NCBI GenBank assembly: GCA_003576695.1
Contig: QOZQ01000015.1
Span: 62,001-126,000, forward strand
DNA from: Taklimakanibacter lacteus
GTDB taxonomy: Bacteria; Pseudomonadota; Alphaproteobacteria; Rhizobiales; Aestuariivirgaceae
Direction of reading: 5' to 3'
DNA: 64,000 bases
Part shown: positions 7,194-15,133 of the stretch, one piece after another
Position numbering within the stretch: the stretch's first letter is position 1
How the letters are laid out: each line of letters opens with the position of its first letter
Notes under the pieces: generated by a model
The model's database searches: none
What the model was told of the DNA's origin: nothing
Seen by the model: only the letters and a program-made list of their open reading frames with translations
Position numbers and translations under genes: made by a program

Positions 7194-9332
7194 TCAATTC
7201 ACCATCGTGGGTTCTGTCAGATAGATTCGGCCTTCGGGCGTTGTCACTTTCTTCGGCGCCGCCAGGACGCGGGCGATCAGTTCCATGCTGCGCAACGCCT
7301 GTTCGTTCTGCCGGGACAGGAGCTCAACGATCTCGGTCATCGAATAGGCCGGCGGCTCGCCCTGCGCCATTGCCAGCGCATCGCCTTCGAGGCGGGCTTT
7401 GCGGATCTCGCGCTCATGCAGCTTGTTCACCTCGTCCTGCTTCACCGCCACTTCGGCCTCATGCTTCTTCGCATCGAACTGAAGCTTTTTCTCCTCGAGC
7501 TGGAGCTTCATCTGGTCGGGGCTTGGTCCGGGATTCGCCAGGCGTTGCTCGGCCTCGCGGCGCACCGTCTCGGCGAACTCGTCGATCGAGCCTTCGAAGG
7601 ATCGTCCGGCCCGGAATGGCGCTATGGCGAATTTCAGGACCTCGATCGCAAAGGACGCCGATGACGGCTGCTGCGCCACCATGGGCGTCAGTTGCTGGAT
7701 CGCCATGCTGAGCGCGCCCAGGAATTCGGTGCGGCGCTGCTTCTCGGCATTCTCGTCGGCATGAATGGTCGAATCGGTCTCGATTTCCAGGATGAAAGGC
7801 CGCAGCCGCTGTTCCCGCAGCAAGGCCACGGCTTTTTCGAGCGTCACCGTCGCTGCCAGCGACGACAACCGCGTTTCCGTCTTCTGCCTGGCATCGGCAA
7901 GCCCCTCTGGCGAGGGGCCATCCGGTTCCGCCGTTTCGGCAAGCTGCAGCGCTTGCAGCCGCAATACCCTGATCTCACCGGCAACTGCGTCCTCGCGCGG
8001 CAGGTCCATCTGCGCGATCTCGGCGAACAGGTCGGGCGTATAGTTCTCGGCAATGATCTCGGCCGAGATGCGGGTGATGTCGCGGGCGATCCTGACAAGC
8101 TCCGCCTGGCGGTCGCGGATGCGAACCGAACCATACTGGCTCTTCAGCTCTTGCGCCGCCGCCGTCTCTGCAGGATCCGTGGCGCCGCGCATGATGTCGG
8201 ACAGGCCGGTGATCTGGTAGACATCCTCGATAAGCTGGCGGCGCAGGAACACCAGTTCCTTGATCGTCGCGGCGATCTCTGCGACGGGCAGCCAGATGAT
8301 GCTGTCGCGCAGCGCCGTGCCGCCCAGCGCGGCAAAATTCGAGACCGGCACCAGGATGGCGTTGCGGTCGTTCTGCCGGACCGCCGTCTCGACGGCTTCC
8401 GCCAGGTCGCCGGCGCCCGCCGGATAGAATCCCTTCATGCGCAGGCCCTCGGACAAGGCCGAGATGCGGGCCGTGAGCTCGTTGATCTCCTCGAGCTGAT
8501 CCTTGTAATAGACGAAGTCCGGGACCGGGATCAGCCGGCGGCGCTCGGTCGTCGCATAGGCCGGCCGCGGGCACGGGAAGAACGTCTCGAGCTTCAGGAA
8601 GGGCTCGCGAATGTCGAGCACGTCCTCAAGGCCCGGCGCCACCCAGACCACGACGCCGCTTCTGCGGCTCCAGATTTCCCACACTTCGGCTTTCTTCTCG
8701 CCGGCATAACCGCCATGGCCGGAATCGCCCAGAAGGTCGCGGCGGCTCTTGAGCTCGACCTCAATGAAACGATCACCAAAACGCTTGATGCCTTCGCTGC
8801 GCGTCAGCCACGCTCTTTTGGCCACCCAGCCCACTTCCTGCCATTTGCGCGCCGGCTCGTGCAGGAAATCGGCACGGTCCACATGCTCGATGAGGTTGCG
8901 CAGCCGGCCATCCACCTCCTCGAGCCTGACCCATGCGGCTCCCCTGCCATTGGTGGCCAGGTCGTCACGGATCTGCAGCATCACGGCATTGATGTCGGCT
9001 TCCTCGAAAGTGAGGACAAGCGTGCGCTCGAGCAGTTCCGAGGCCTTGCGCGGCAGGTCCTTCATGGTGCGGAAGCGCGGCACGACGACCGGCGCGGGTG
9101 GACGTGCATAGATCGACGGCTTCAGGATTTCGAGATTGGCCCAGAACATCTGGTATTCGCGGTCGGTGCTTTCTTCCGACAAGGTCTTGAGATCGGCATA
9201 GAGCTTGTCGATGCGGTCCGATTTCTCCTGCCACAGCTGGAAATACTTCTGCGCGTCGGTGATCGCATCGAGCCAGGGACGCGCCTGCCGGGGCAGCTCC
9301 CCTTTGGCTTCCTCATTCGGATCTTCGGTCAT
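7194..9332 (-). CDS. Phage portal protein (P22-like)
   Basis: 712 residues, the usual size for P22-type portals. The portal forms the dodecameric ring at the capsid vertex through which DNA is packaged. N-terminal helices (PWLDAITDAQKYFQLWQEK) and MFWANLEILKPSIYARPP are characteristic. The middle (about 80-420) holds the wing and stem, with LTRSEGIKRFGDRFIEVELK. The last 200 residues are strongly helical with coiled coil (QMKLQLEEKKLQFDAKKHEA), as in P22-like barrel extensions. It abuts the terminase gene (stop 9333, start 9332), the canonical packaging order. Two long plus-strand frames in the same stretch are antisense shadows. Confidence 0.88.
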   Translation of the reverse strand: MTEDPNEEAKGELPRQARPWLDAITDAQKYFQLWQEKSDRIDKLYADLKTLSEESTDREYQMFWANLEILKPSIYARPPAPVVVPRFRTMKDLPRKASELLERTLVLTFEEADINAVMLQIRDDLATNGRGAAWVRLEEVDGRLRNLIEHVDRADFLHEPARKWQEVGWVAKRAWLTRSEGIKRFGDRFIEVELKSRRDLLGDSGHGGYAGEKKAEVWEIWSRRSGVVVWVAPGLEDVLDIREPFLKLETFFPCPRPAYATTERRRLIPVPDFVYYKDQLEEINELTARISALSEGLRMKGFYPAGAGDLAEAVETAVRQNDRNAILVPVSNFAALGGTALRDSIIWLPVAEIAATIKELVFLRRQLIEDVYQITGLSDIMRGATDPAETAAAQELKSQYGSVRIRDRQAELVRIARDITRISAEIIAENYTPDLFAEIAQMDLPREDAVAGEIRVLRLQALQLAETAEPDGPSPEGLADARQKTETRLSSLAATVTLEKAVALLREQRLRPFILEIETDSTIHADENAEKQRRTEFLGALSMAIQQLTPMVAQQPSSASFAIEVLKFAIAPFRAGRSFEGSIDEFAETVRREAEQRLANPGPSPDQMKLQLEEKKLQFDAKKHEAEVAVKQDEVNKLHEREIRKARLEGDALAMAQGEPPAYSMTEIVELLSRQNEQALRSMELIARVLAAPKKVTTPEGRIYLTEPTMVN

Positions 9333-10706
9333 TCAGAGCTTGATCCTCCTGCCCCCTGGCCGGTCGACCGGTGGTCCCGGCAGGAAAACTGTGCCGCGCG
9401 GCCACGCCGGCTTTGCTTGAACCGGCTTCGGGGCAATCAGGGCGCAGTTGACGGCATATTCGCCAAAGGCATCGGAGCCATGGCTGTTGATATCATGCAG
9501 CGGACCGGCGAAGCCGCCGATCAGGGTGCTGTGCTTGCGCGCATAGCGCCTGAGCCGCGACAGCCCGAGCATGACGCGCGGCGTCCGGTTGAAGCGCATC
9601 AGCGGCAGCAGGATCCGCGTCGCGTTGATGCGCTCCACCGGCCCTTGCTGGGCGCCGACACGGATCGGCTTCACGCCAAGCCCCATCAGGGTCAACGCCC
9701 GCGTCCGGCCGCCGGCGCCCCATTCGCGCAATTTCACGTCATGCGGCAGGAAATGCGCGCCATAGCGAAAGGGGTGTCTTCGCCCCAGCGCCGCAAGGCC
9801 CGCCGAAATCCGCAGCGGATCGGGCTGTAGCTCCGGCAGGGCCTCGGACACGATCTCCTCGGCCCCCTGCCCGCTTGTCTCGTGATAGTCGAGCGCCGTG
9901 GCGATCACGCCGTCATCCTGGATGAACCAGATGGCGGTATAATCGTCTATGCCGATGTCCCAGGCGGTATTCACCACGCGGTTCCCGTCATGCGGGAAGT
10001 CGCCGATGCGGCCCTGCTTCTCGGCATCGGCAATGAGGCGCGCATAATAGGACGCCTCGCTGAAGATCTCATAGCCGCCGCCCCAGACATGCTCGGCCAT
10101 TTCCGGATTGGCGGCATAGTCGGAGTCCTTCTCGTGCAGCAGCACCTCGGGAAACCACGGATTGTCGAGCCAGCTGACCGCGACGAGCACCGCGTCATCG
10201 CGCGGCTTGCCGCCCCTGAAGAACTGATCGACGGCGTCGGTCTCGTGGCGCGGGTTCCAGCTGAACCACAATTCCGAGCCGGGCTTGCGGATGGTCGGCC
10301 GCAGCAGCCGCAGGGAGACATCGGAAAGGCACTGCGCCTCCTCCACCCAGGCGATGTCATAGTCTTCCAGCGACTTGATGTTCTCGGCATTGAAGGCCTG
10401 CATGCCCTTGAAGATGATATGCGAGCCGTTGCGCCCGCGGATCTCCGCATCGAGGATGGTGAACTGCGCCCCTAGATCCAGCTGCATGATCTTGTTGACG
10501 ATGAGCTGGCGTACCGACTCCTTGATGGAATTCTGGACTTCCCGGATGCAGACCACGCGCGTGGCCTGGCCCATGCAGCGAAGGACCACCTGCTCGGCAA
10601 AGAAATGAGACTTGGCCGCGCCGCGTCCCCCATAGGCGCCCTTGTAACGCTTCGGCGCCAGCAAAGGCTGGAAAGCGCGCGGCACATCGCTAGGCAGGAT
10701 CAACAA
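9333..10706 (-). CDS. Phage terminase large subunit
   Basis: 457 residues. The ATPase domain has a Walker A-like motif GGRGAAKSHF (about 26-35), IREVQNSIKESV after the first strand, and a Walker B with catalytic Glu in YDIAWVEEAQ (about 115-125), followed by a coupling motif near LWFSWNPRHETD. The nuclease half begins around NTAWDIGIDDYTAIWFIQ, which supplies acidic metal ligands. This is the PBSX/Terminase_3-like group that pumps and cuts concatemeric DNA at the portal. Length is normal and no frame break is seen. It overlaps the small upstream gene by 17 nt and abuts the portal gene downstream. Confidence 0.92.
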   Translation of the reverse strand: MLILPSDVPRAFQPLLAPKRYKGAYGGRGAAKSHFFAEQVVLRCMGQATRVVCIREVQNSIKESVRQLIVNKIMQLDLGAQFTILDAEIRGRNGSHIIFKGMQAFNAENIKSLEDYDIAWVEEAQCLSDVSLRLLRPTIRKPGSELWFSWNPRHETDAVDQFFRGGKPRDDAVLVAVSWLDNPWFPEVLLHEKDSDYAANPEMAEHVWGGGYEIFSEASYYARLIADAEKQGRIGDFPHDGNRVVNTAWDIGIDDYTAIWFIQDDGVIATALDYHETSGQGAEEIVSEALPELQPDPLRISAGLAALGRRHPFRYGAHFLPHDVKLREWGAGGRTRALTLMGLGVKPIRVGAQQGPVERINATRILLPLMRFNRTPRVMLGLSRLRRYARKHSTLIGGFAGPLHDINSHGSDAFGEYAVNCALIAPKPVQAKPAWPRGTVFLPGPPVDRPGGRRIKL

Positions 10707-10950
10707 TGCGATATTCGATCAGGGCCTTGCTGACCTCTTCGGTTTCCTTCTCCGGCTTGTTGGCGACGACGACGGTCGAGAGGTCCGGCAGCACCTTCTT
10801 CAGGAGGCCGAGCGCCGCCCTGACCTGGGTATAGGACATATATCGCTTGCCAAGCGCATGCTCGACCAGGGCTTCGACGATCCCGCTCGCCATGATCTTG
10901 GCGCGCTCCACGCCATAGAGGTCCACGGTGACTTCGTGTTTCTTGGTCAT
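10690..10950 (-). CDS. Small terminase-associated phage protein (candidate small terminase subunit)
   Basis: 86 residues from ATG 10950 (MTKKHEVTVDLYG). An earlier in-frame start at 11058 would run through the terminator hairpin and is rejected. The helical core ERAKIMASGIVEALVEHALG and TQVRAALGLLKKVLPDLS is conserved, as I recall, in a short protein directly upstream of large terminases of rhizobial phages. It is shorter than classical TerS proteins and lacks an obvious HTH, so the small-subunit role is inferred from position. It heads the leftward packaging operon and overlaps terL by 17 nt. Confidence 0.65.
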   Translation of the reverse strand: MTKKHEVTVDLYGVERAKIMASGIVEALVEHALGKRYMSYTQVRAALGLLKKVLPDLSTVVVANKPEKETEEVSKALIEYRIVDPA

Positions 10951-10996
10951 GTGATGGCCTTTGCTAAAGGGGGCGGATCGATGCGCGCCCGGCGCC

Positions 10997-11029
10997 AAAG
11001 AAAAAGCCCGGCAGCTTGTCGCTCCGGGC
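10997..11029 (-). terminator. Rho-independent terminator (minus strand) before the packaging operon
   Basis: On the minus strand GCCCGG (11029-11024) pairs with CCGGGC (11011-11006) around a 12-nt loop, followed by TTTTTCTTT. It would block leftward transcription coming from the repeats, so the packaging operon must start between here and 10950, or read through. Confidence 0.6.
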
Positions 11030-11041
11030 GCAAATTCTTCG

Positions 11042-11087
11042 ATCCTGATATTTCCCAAATCTCACGCCTGTGTCCGCAATGTCAAGC
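11042..11087 (+). repeat. 46-bp dispersed repeat, copy 2
   Basis: Starts ATCCTGATATTTCCC and ends AATGTCAAGC. It differs from copy 3 (11168-11213) at two positions by eye (CCTGTG against CTTGCG). The two are in direct orientation with a 126-bp period. On the minus strand it opens with CTTGACATTGCGG, containing a perfect -35 hexamer TTGACA, but no strong -10 hexamer at the right distance. It could be an IS terminus or a promoter-like repeat. Confidence 0.8.
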
Positions 11088-11167
11088 ACGAGTTTGTTGC
11101 CGCCGGGCAGGCTGTCAGGGAATCATCGGAAGCAGATGCGCCCCGCTCGTTTTGCGCAGGTGTTGCT

Positions 11168-11213
11168 ATCCTGATATTTCCCAAATCTCACGCTTGCGTC
11201 CGCAATGTCAAGC
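11168..11213 (+). repeat. 46-bp dispersed repeat, copy 3
   Basis: Near-identical to copy 2 and in the same orientation. The 80 bp between copies 2 and 3 shows no gene. The 230 bp between this copy and the PAN-domain gene at 11444 also hold no recognisable gene; AAGGAGATTCGAT just before 11444 is that gene's ribosome binding site. Confidence 0.8.
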
Positions 11214-11443
11214 GGGTCAGGGCGTATGGCAGCGTCACAATCTCCTGACCAGGCACGAACATGAAAGACAGCTAAAGGCACCGTTCAAGGACCATTCAGG
11301 TGAGGCCGCTAGAATGGGATCAGTCTTAGGATGTAAAGCGGCCGCCAAATTTGCCGTCACTTCGTCTGCTTATGACTGCAACGCCCTATCCATCTGCCGT
11401 TGTAGCTAAGGGCTGATAACCCAAAGGCACAAGGAGATTCGAT

Positions 11444-12271
11444 ATGTCGCCACTCGTCCTTTGGAATTTCCGCTTGTTCAGATTTGCTGCCCTTCTCACC
11501 GCGCCGCTCGCTTTTGCCTTGCCGGGAGACGCCGGTGCCGCTGAATGTGTTTGTGAGGCGCATTTCGAACTTCGTGAACCTTCGAAAGGGCAAGGGCGCC
11601 CTCATTTTGACCCGTCGTTCAAGCCGGATATTCCCGTCGATCATTTCACTGCGGGCCTTGGCCAGGGTGCAGGGACCATGAATGGCTGTCGGCGCCAGGC
11701 GCAGCATCGGGCTCACAGTTGTATGAATAGGATTTGGGACAATCGCCTGACACCGGACAACGAACCCGGCGAGTGCTCCACGAGTCTCGGGATACATGGA
11801 TCTGTGCCTTACGACATCAAGTGGTGGATCGAGCGCAGCGCCTGTCAGGGGTCATCGCCAATCGCCCATCGTCACAATGCAACTGTCTCACTCTATCGTC
11901 GCACCCATGGGGGCACCGGCTGCGGGGATGACTTGAGGACTGTGAAATCGGTTTTTGTGCACGACTACGTGGTCGATTGCCTGGCCATTCGCCACCGGGA
12001 GAAGCTCGGCGTGGTGGCCGAGAGTCAAATCGAGGGCGTCGACCGACCGGGTTCCGATCTCGCCGAGGGAGCTACCACTGGGGACGGTTCAGTCGGCGCT
12101 TGCAAGGCAGCCTGCAATCTCTCCAGCCAATGCAAGGCCTGGACGTGGGTACCCCCAGGGGTTCAGGGGCCACAGTCGAGATGTTGGCTGAAGAGCAGCG
12201 TCCCCTGGCACAAGGTCCACGCCACGAGCACCAATATGGTGTCAGGAACCCGGCAACATAACAGCGAATAG
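11444..12271 (+). CDS. Secreted cysteine-rich protein with C-terminal PAN/Apple domain
   Basis: 275 residues. A signal peptide covers about 1-33 (hydrophobic FAALLTAPLAFALP, cleavage near GAA-EC). The middle is Cys- and His-rich (at least eight Cys, several in ECVCEAH, GECSTS, GTGCGDD) and unlike any domain I know. The C-terminal 70 residues match a bacterial PAN_4 domain: GVDRPGSDLAEG, ACKAACNLSSQCKAWTWVPP, a QGPQSRCWLKS strand and a closing VSG. PAN domains bind proteins or carbohydrates outside the cytoplasm. AAGGAG precedes the ATG. It has its own strand and composition, between the packaging module and an outer membrane protein gene. Surface or lysogenic-conversion function is speculative. 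Confidence 0.7.
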   Translation: MSPLVLWNFRLFRFAALLTAPLAFALPGDAGAAECVCEAHFELREPSKGQGRPHFDPSFKPDIPVDHFTAGLGQGAGTMNGCRRQAQHRAHSCMNRIWDNRLTPDNEPGECSTSLGIHGSVPYDIKWWIERSACQGSSPIAHRHNATVSLYRRTHGGTGCGDDLRTVKSVFVHDYVVDCLAIRHREKLGVVAESQIEGVDRPGSDLAEGATTGDGSVGACKAACNLSSQCKAWTWVPPGVQGPQSRCWLKSSVPWHKVHATSTNMVSGTRQHNSE

Positions 12272-12813
12272 TCCTCAGACCCTGGCTCCGAGGCCTGCCA
12301 GTTTCGACCGTTTCCTTTTGTCGCCCAATTGGCAGCGGCGCGCCGCCGCCCCCCCCCGGCGATGAAGCGCCAATGAGAGCCCCGCGGCGCCAGCTTCGGG
12401 GCTTTGGTGGGGCGCCGTCCAGGGTGGAGAGCATCGCGACCAGAATTCCGATCTCACCTCTCACATCGGCTGGAAAGCGTTGCGCGGGGTGCGGAGCCGA
12501 GTGCTTCCTGTCTGGTAAAATGCTAGCGGGACGGCCGCAGTAATCCACAACCGAGAGCGCATGACGGGTCAAAGGGGAATCTATGGCTTCCTTTTGAGGG
12601 CTCATGCCTGCTCGCCGATTCCCCTTCCGCTCAAGGGGTTAGGAGCGGTCTCGCGCTTAGTGCCCCATTTGGGGACGGGCAGTTCTCAGGAGACTGTGCT
12701 CTTGGGGCCACAGTAAGCCATTATTTGAGAGATCCGGCTGTTGGCTGGTTGGCCGGCGCGCCGACTTGGCGCTATATTCCTTGAGGGAAAGACTCGGACA
12801 GGGGAAGCAGACC
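12272..12813. other. Non-coding gap with a long inverted repeat
   Basis: No gene is supported. A 177-residue minus-strand frame overlaps the PAN gene and is Arg/Pro-biased, so it is treated as a shadow. The gap has a run of C at about 12350-12357, an inverted repeat at 12572-12626 and a small palindrome CCCCATTTGGGG. The promoter of the outer membrane protein gene should lie in the last 100 bp. Confidence 0.4.
12572..12626. repeat. 10-bp perfect inverted repeat with 35-nt spacer
   Basis: AAGGGGAATC at 12572-12581 and GATTCCCCTT at 12617-12626 are exact reverse complements. There is no T-run, so this is not a standard terminator. It could be a structured RNA fragment, a remnant of a mobile element end or chance. 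Confidence 0.45.
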
Positions 12814-13770
12814 ATGACCAAGCTGAGATTGACTGTCAGCGTCGCCGCTATGGCATTGATCATTGGCGGAGCGGCCACAGCGTCCCGTGCGGCCGATTAT
12901 GTCGAGGATCCGGGCTGCCTCCTTTCGGGCTCCGTCATGGCCGGCTTTATGTATGACTGGCAGAGTTCCGAATTCTCCGACGAAGGCGACGAATTCGACG
13001 GAAAGGACGTGGACTGGACAACGCCCTTTGGCGAAGGCGCCGGGCTCGTGACCTGCGGGGCCTTCAATATACAGGCCGATGTCGCTTATTACGCCCATTC
13101 GGCGGATCTGGATTTCGATGACGCCGATCTCGACCAGACAAACACTCATATTGGCGGCGCGCTGTTCTATCGCGACCCCGGTTCCTGGGCTGGCGGCGTC
13201 AGCGGCTCATGGATTGGCCAGGACATTTTCGGAAAGGACATCGATACCTTCCGCGTAGGCCTGTTCGGCGAGTTCTATTTTGATGACATGTTCACGCTGG
13301 GCGCTTCGGCACATTATTACAACAGGGATTGGCCCAGCGAGTTCATCCTCGACAATAAGGACGAGGACGGCTTCGAGCTGGCCGCCTGGGGCAGGTTCTA
13401 CGCCACGCCAGACTTGGCCCTGACCTTGCGCGGCGATGTGCTGCTCGCCAGTCTTGACTTCGACAACGAGAACGCTGACCTCGAAGGCTTCGCCATCACC
13501 GGTGATGCCGAGTATCTGGTGTGGGACCAGGGCTTGGCGATCTTTGGCGGCGCCCGCTATGCCGACCGCCAGCTCGACTCGGACGAAGTCGACGAAGAGG
13601 CTGAAATCGAGGACTTCCAGGTGTTTGGCGGTCTGAAGTTCTATTTCGGCTATGATGGCACGCTGATCGAGCGCCAGCGCACGGGCACGGTGGACAACAC
13701 CAGCGTATTCCATGAGAAGCTGCCGGAATTCTTTACTTCCGGCGTACTCGCGACCAACGGCCCGAACTAG
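12814..13770 (+). CDS. Putative outer membrane beta-barrel protein
   Basis: 318 residues from ATG 12814, with GGGGAAG 8-10 nt upstream; an in-frame ATG at 12766 lacks a site and would bury the signal peptide. The signal peptide (about 1-26, VSVAAMALIIGGAATASRA) is followed by DYVEDPGC. The mature part is acidic and aromatic with alternating strands (GGALFYRDPGSWAGGVSGSW, LALTLRGDVLLASLDFDNE), and glycine/aromatic pairs resemble girdle residues of a barrel. The C-terminus is not the classic terminal Phe, but -FGGLKFYFGYDGT- is a plausible final strand. It is a stand-alone gene closed by a terminator. Specific substrate unknown. Confidence 0.6.
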   Translation: MTKLRLTVSVAAMALIIGGAATASRAADYVEDPGCLLSGSVMAGFMYDWQSSEFSDEGDEFDGKDVDWTTPFGEGAGLVTCGAFNIQADVAYYAHSADLDFDDADLDQTNTHIGGALFYRDPGSWAGGVSGSWIGQDIFGKDIDTFRVGLFGEFYFDDMFTLGASAHYYNRDWPSEFILDNKDEDGFELAAWGRFYATPDLALTLRGDVLLASLDFDNENADLEGFAITGDAEYLVWDQGLAIFGGARYADRQLDSDEVDEEAEIEDFQVFGGLKFYFGYDGTLIERQRTGTVDNTSVFHEKLPEFFTSGVLATNGPN

Positions 13771-13794
13771 TAGCTTTACGGCAATATCCCGCGG

Positions 13795-13822
13795 AAAGGG
13801 AGCCGGTGGTGGCTCCCTTTTT
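13795..13822 (+). terminator. Rho-independent terminator of the outer membrane protein gene
   Basis: AAAGGGAGCC (13795-13804) pairs perfectly with GGCTCCCTTT (13811-13820) around a 6-nt loop, with TTTTT at the end. The A-run on the other strand makes it potentially bidirectional, so it could also end the leftward GFA transcript. Confidence 0.85.
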
Positions 13823-13897
13823 GTTGGTTGGGCCCTGCCTGACTAAGCCCTGATACAGGCTGGCAACTCCAACACCTGACCTTTCAAGATGCGTAGT

Positions 13898-14296
13898 TCA
13901 TCCGGGCGGGTTTTCCTCTCCCGTTTCGCCAACCCAGTGGTGCTGGTGATGCGTATAGACACGTTTGCCCGGCGCCGGGAAAGCCGGATCGGCAAAGGCG
14001 CCGACGGCTACGGCAATCAGGCCCGGTTTTCGTGATGGCTCCCAGTATACGGTGCTGCCACAACGCGGGCAGAAGTGAAAGGTCACATCATGGCCGCTGT
14101 CGGAAGCCCGGGTGAAGTCGCCATAAGGACCTGACACCTTGACCCTGTCGCGGGAGAAGAAGGCGGCGATACCATAGGCACTGCCCGTCCGCTTCTGGCA
14201 ATCGAGACAGTGGCACAGCGAAACGGCCACCGGCTCTCCGCCACAAGTGACACTCAGGTCTCCGCACGCGCATCGCGCCTCACGCGATTCTACCAT
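13898..14296 (-). CDS. GFA (glutathione-dependent formaldehyde-activating) / Mss4-like zinc protein
   Basis: 132 residues. Zinc-binding cysteines fall in the usual order for the GFA family: CACG near residue 9, CHCLDCQKRTGSAYG at about 28-42 and CPRCGSTVYWEP at about 76-87. The fold is a small beta-sandwich binding one or two zinc ions. The founding member was proposed to catalyse S-hydroxymethylglutathione formation, but most members, including this one, have no proven substrate. It is separated by 6 nt from the FecR-like gene upstream, so the two may be cotranscribed. Length is typical. Confidence 0.85.
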   Translation of the reverse strand: MVESREARCACGDLSVTCGGEPVAVSLCHCLDCQKRTGSAYGIAAFFSRDRVKVSGPYGDFTRASDSGHDVTFHFCPRCGSTVYWEPSRKPGLIAVAVGAFADPAFPAPGKRVYTHHQHHWVGETGEENPPG

Positions 14297-14302
14297 CGGA
14301 GC

Positions 14303-15043
14303 TCATTGCGGATTGGGATCAGGCCTGTCGGGCCTCTTGCCGCGCCCCCCGCCTGAAAAATCATTGTCGCGCAGCTGCTCGTTGCCCGGTCCCGCAAGGA
14401 AAGCCTGGCAGCCCGATGTATCGACGCGGAATCGCGGCGCAAGCCGGCCCTGATGGCTGACATAGGGCAAGGAGCGCAGCGCCCGCGCCTTGGCCCTGCC
14501 GCTCAGCTCGGCAACGTTGCCGCGCGATGCCCTGGCGACGCCGCAATATTGATCGACGCTTGCGCATTCACCATAGGCGCAGAGCCCCACTTTGCCGGCA
14601 TAGACCGCCACCAGGGTGCCCGAGCCCGTCGATACGTCGAAAGCCGTGCCATGGATTCCGATCGTCGCATTGGCGGTCCGGATATCATAGGCCACCTTGC
14701 GGCTGTTGCCGCTGATGAAACGGAACGTGCCCCGCAGCGCATCGATCGAGAATTTCCGCACGCTGTTGCCGCCGCGCAGCAGGAAGCGCTCGATGACGAG
14801 GGTGGAGCCCGGTCCGACCAGCAGCTTCGTCCGGTCGACGAACATGATCTGCACATTGCCGCCGCCGGTGACGAGCCTGTCATCTTCATAGATGGCGCTG
14901 CCGGCGGCAAGCGCGCGACCGGAAGCTGTCGGGGATCCGCTCGTCGCAATGACGGTGCCGATCGGATCGGCGGCGATGGCAGGTGCGGCAAATGAAAGGA
15001 AGCAGAGCGAACCCGCAGCCAGTCGTCGGGCTGTGCGCAGCAT
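14303..15043 (-). CDS. FecR-domain periplasmic protein
   Basis: 246 residues from ATG 15043, with GGGGAGAT about 5 nt upstream. The signal peptide ends near APAIA-AD (about 1-23). The FecR domain covers about 24-150: IGTVIATSGSPTASGRAL, DRLVTGGGNVQIMFVD and the typical TANATIGIHGTAFDVST. A Cys-containing loop (GLCAYGECASVDQYCG) and a Pro/Asp/Arg-rich tail follow. FecR domains sense or bind in the periplasm. In classical FecIR pairs FecR is a membrane anti-sigma regulator, but here no transmembrane helix beyond the signal and no sigma factor is nearby, so it belongs to the secreted FecR-like group of unknown role. Confidence 0.75.
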   Translation of the reverse strand: MLRTARRLAAGSLCFLSFAAPAIAADPIGTVIATSGSPTASGRALAAGSAIYEDDRLVTGGGNVQIMFVDRTKLLVGPGSTLVIERFLLRGGNSVRKFSIDALRGTFRFISGNSRKVAYDIRTANATIGIHGTAFDVSTGSGTLVAVYAGKVGLCAYGECASVDQYCGVARASRGNVAELSGRAKARALRSLPYVSHQGRLAPRFRVDTSGCQAFLAGPGNEQLRDNDFSGGGRGKRPDRPDPNPQ

Positions 15044-15133
15044 GGTCTTATCTCCCCAAGGCAAGGCCTCTTGCCCCTCTCGCCCCATATTCTGGAGTGT
15101 TAGCGGAAGAAACACAACAGCCGGTTCACCTGC

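Noticed and set aside
7692-9830. Plus-strand frame of 712 codons opposite portal and terminase
   Set aside because: The minus strand encodes recognisable portal and terminase proteins; the plus frame is the high-GC shadow.
11042-11213. CRISPR array from the tandem 46-bp repeats
   Set aside because: Only two copies with an 80-bp spacer, a distant third copy and no cas genes; these are not CRISPR repeats.
10858-11409. 183-codon plus-strand frame through the 46-bp repeats
   Set aside because: Its only repeated segment is the translated repeat itself, it overlaps the terminator and has no ribosome binding site.
12072-12605. 177-codon minus-strand frame beside the PAN gene
   Set aside because: It overlaps the PAN gene by 200 bases, is Arg/Pro-rich and has no start signal.
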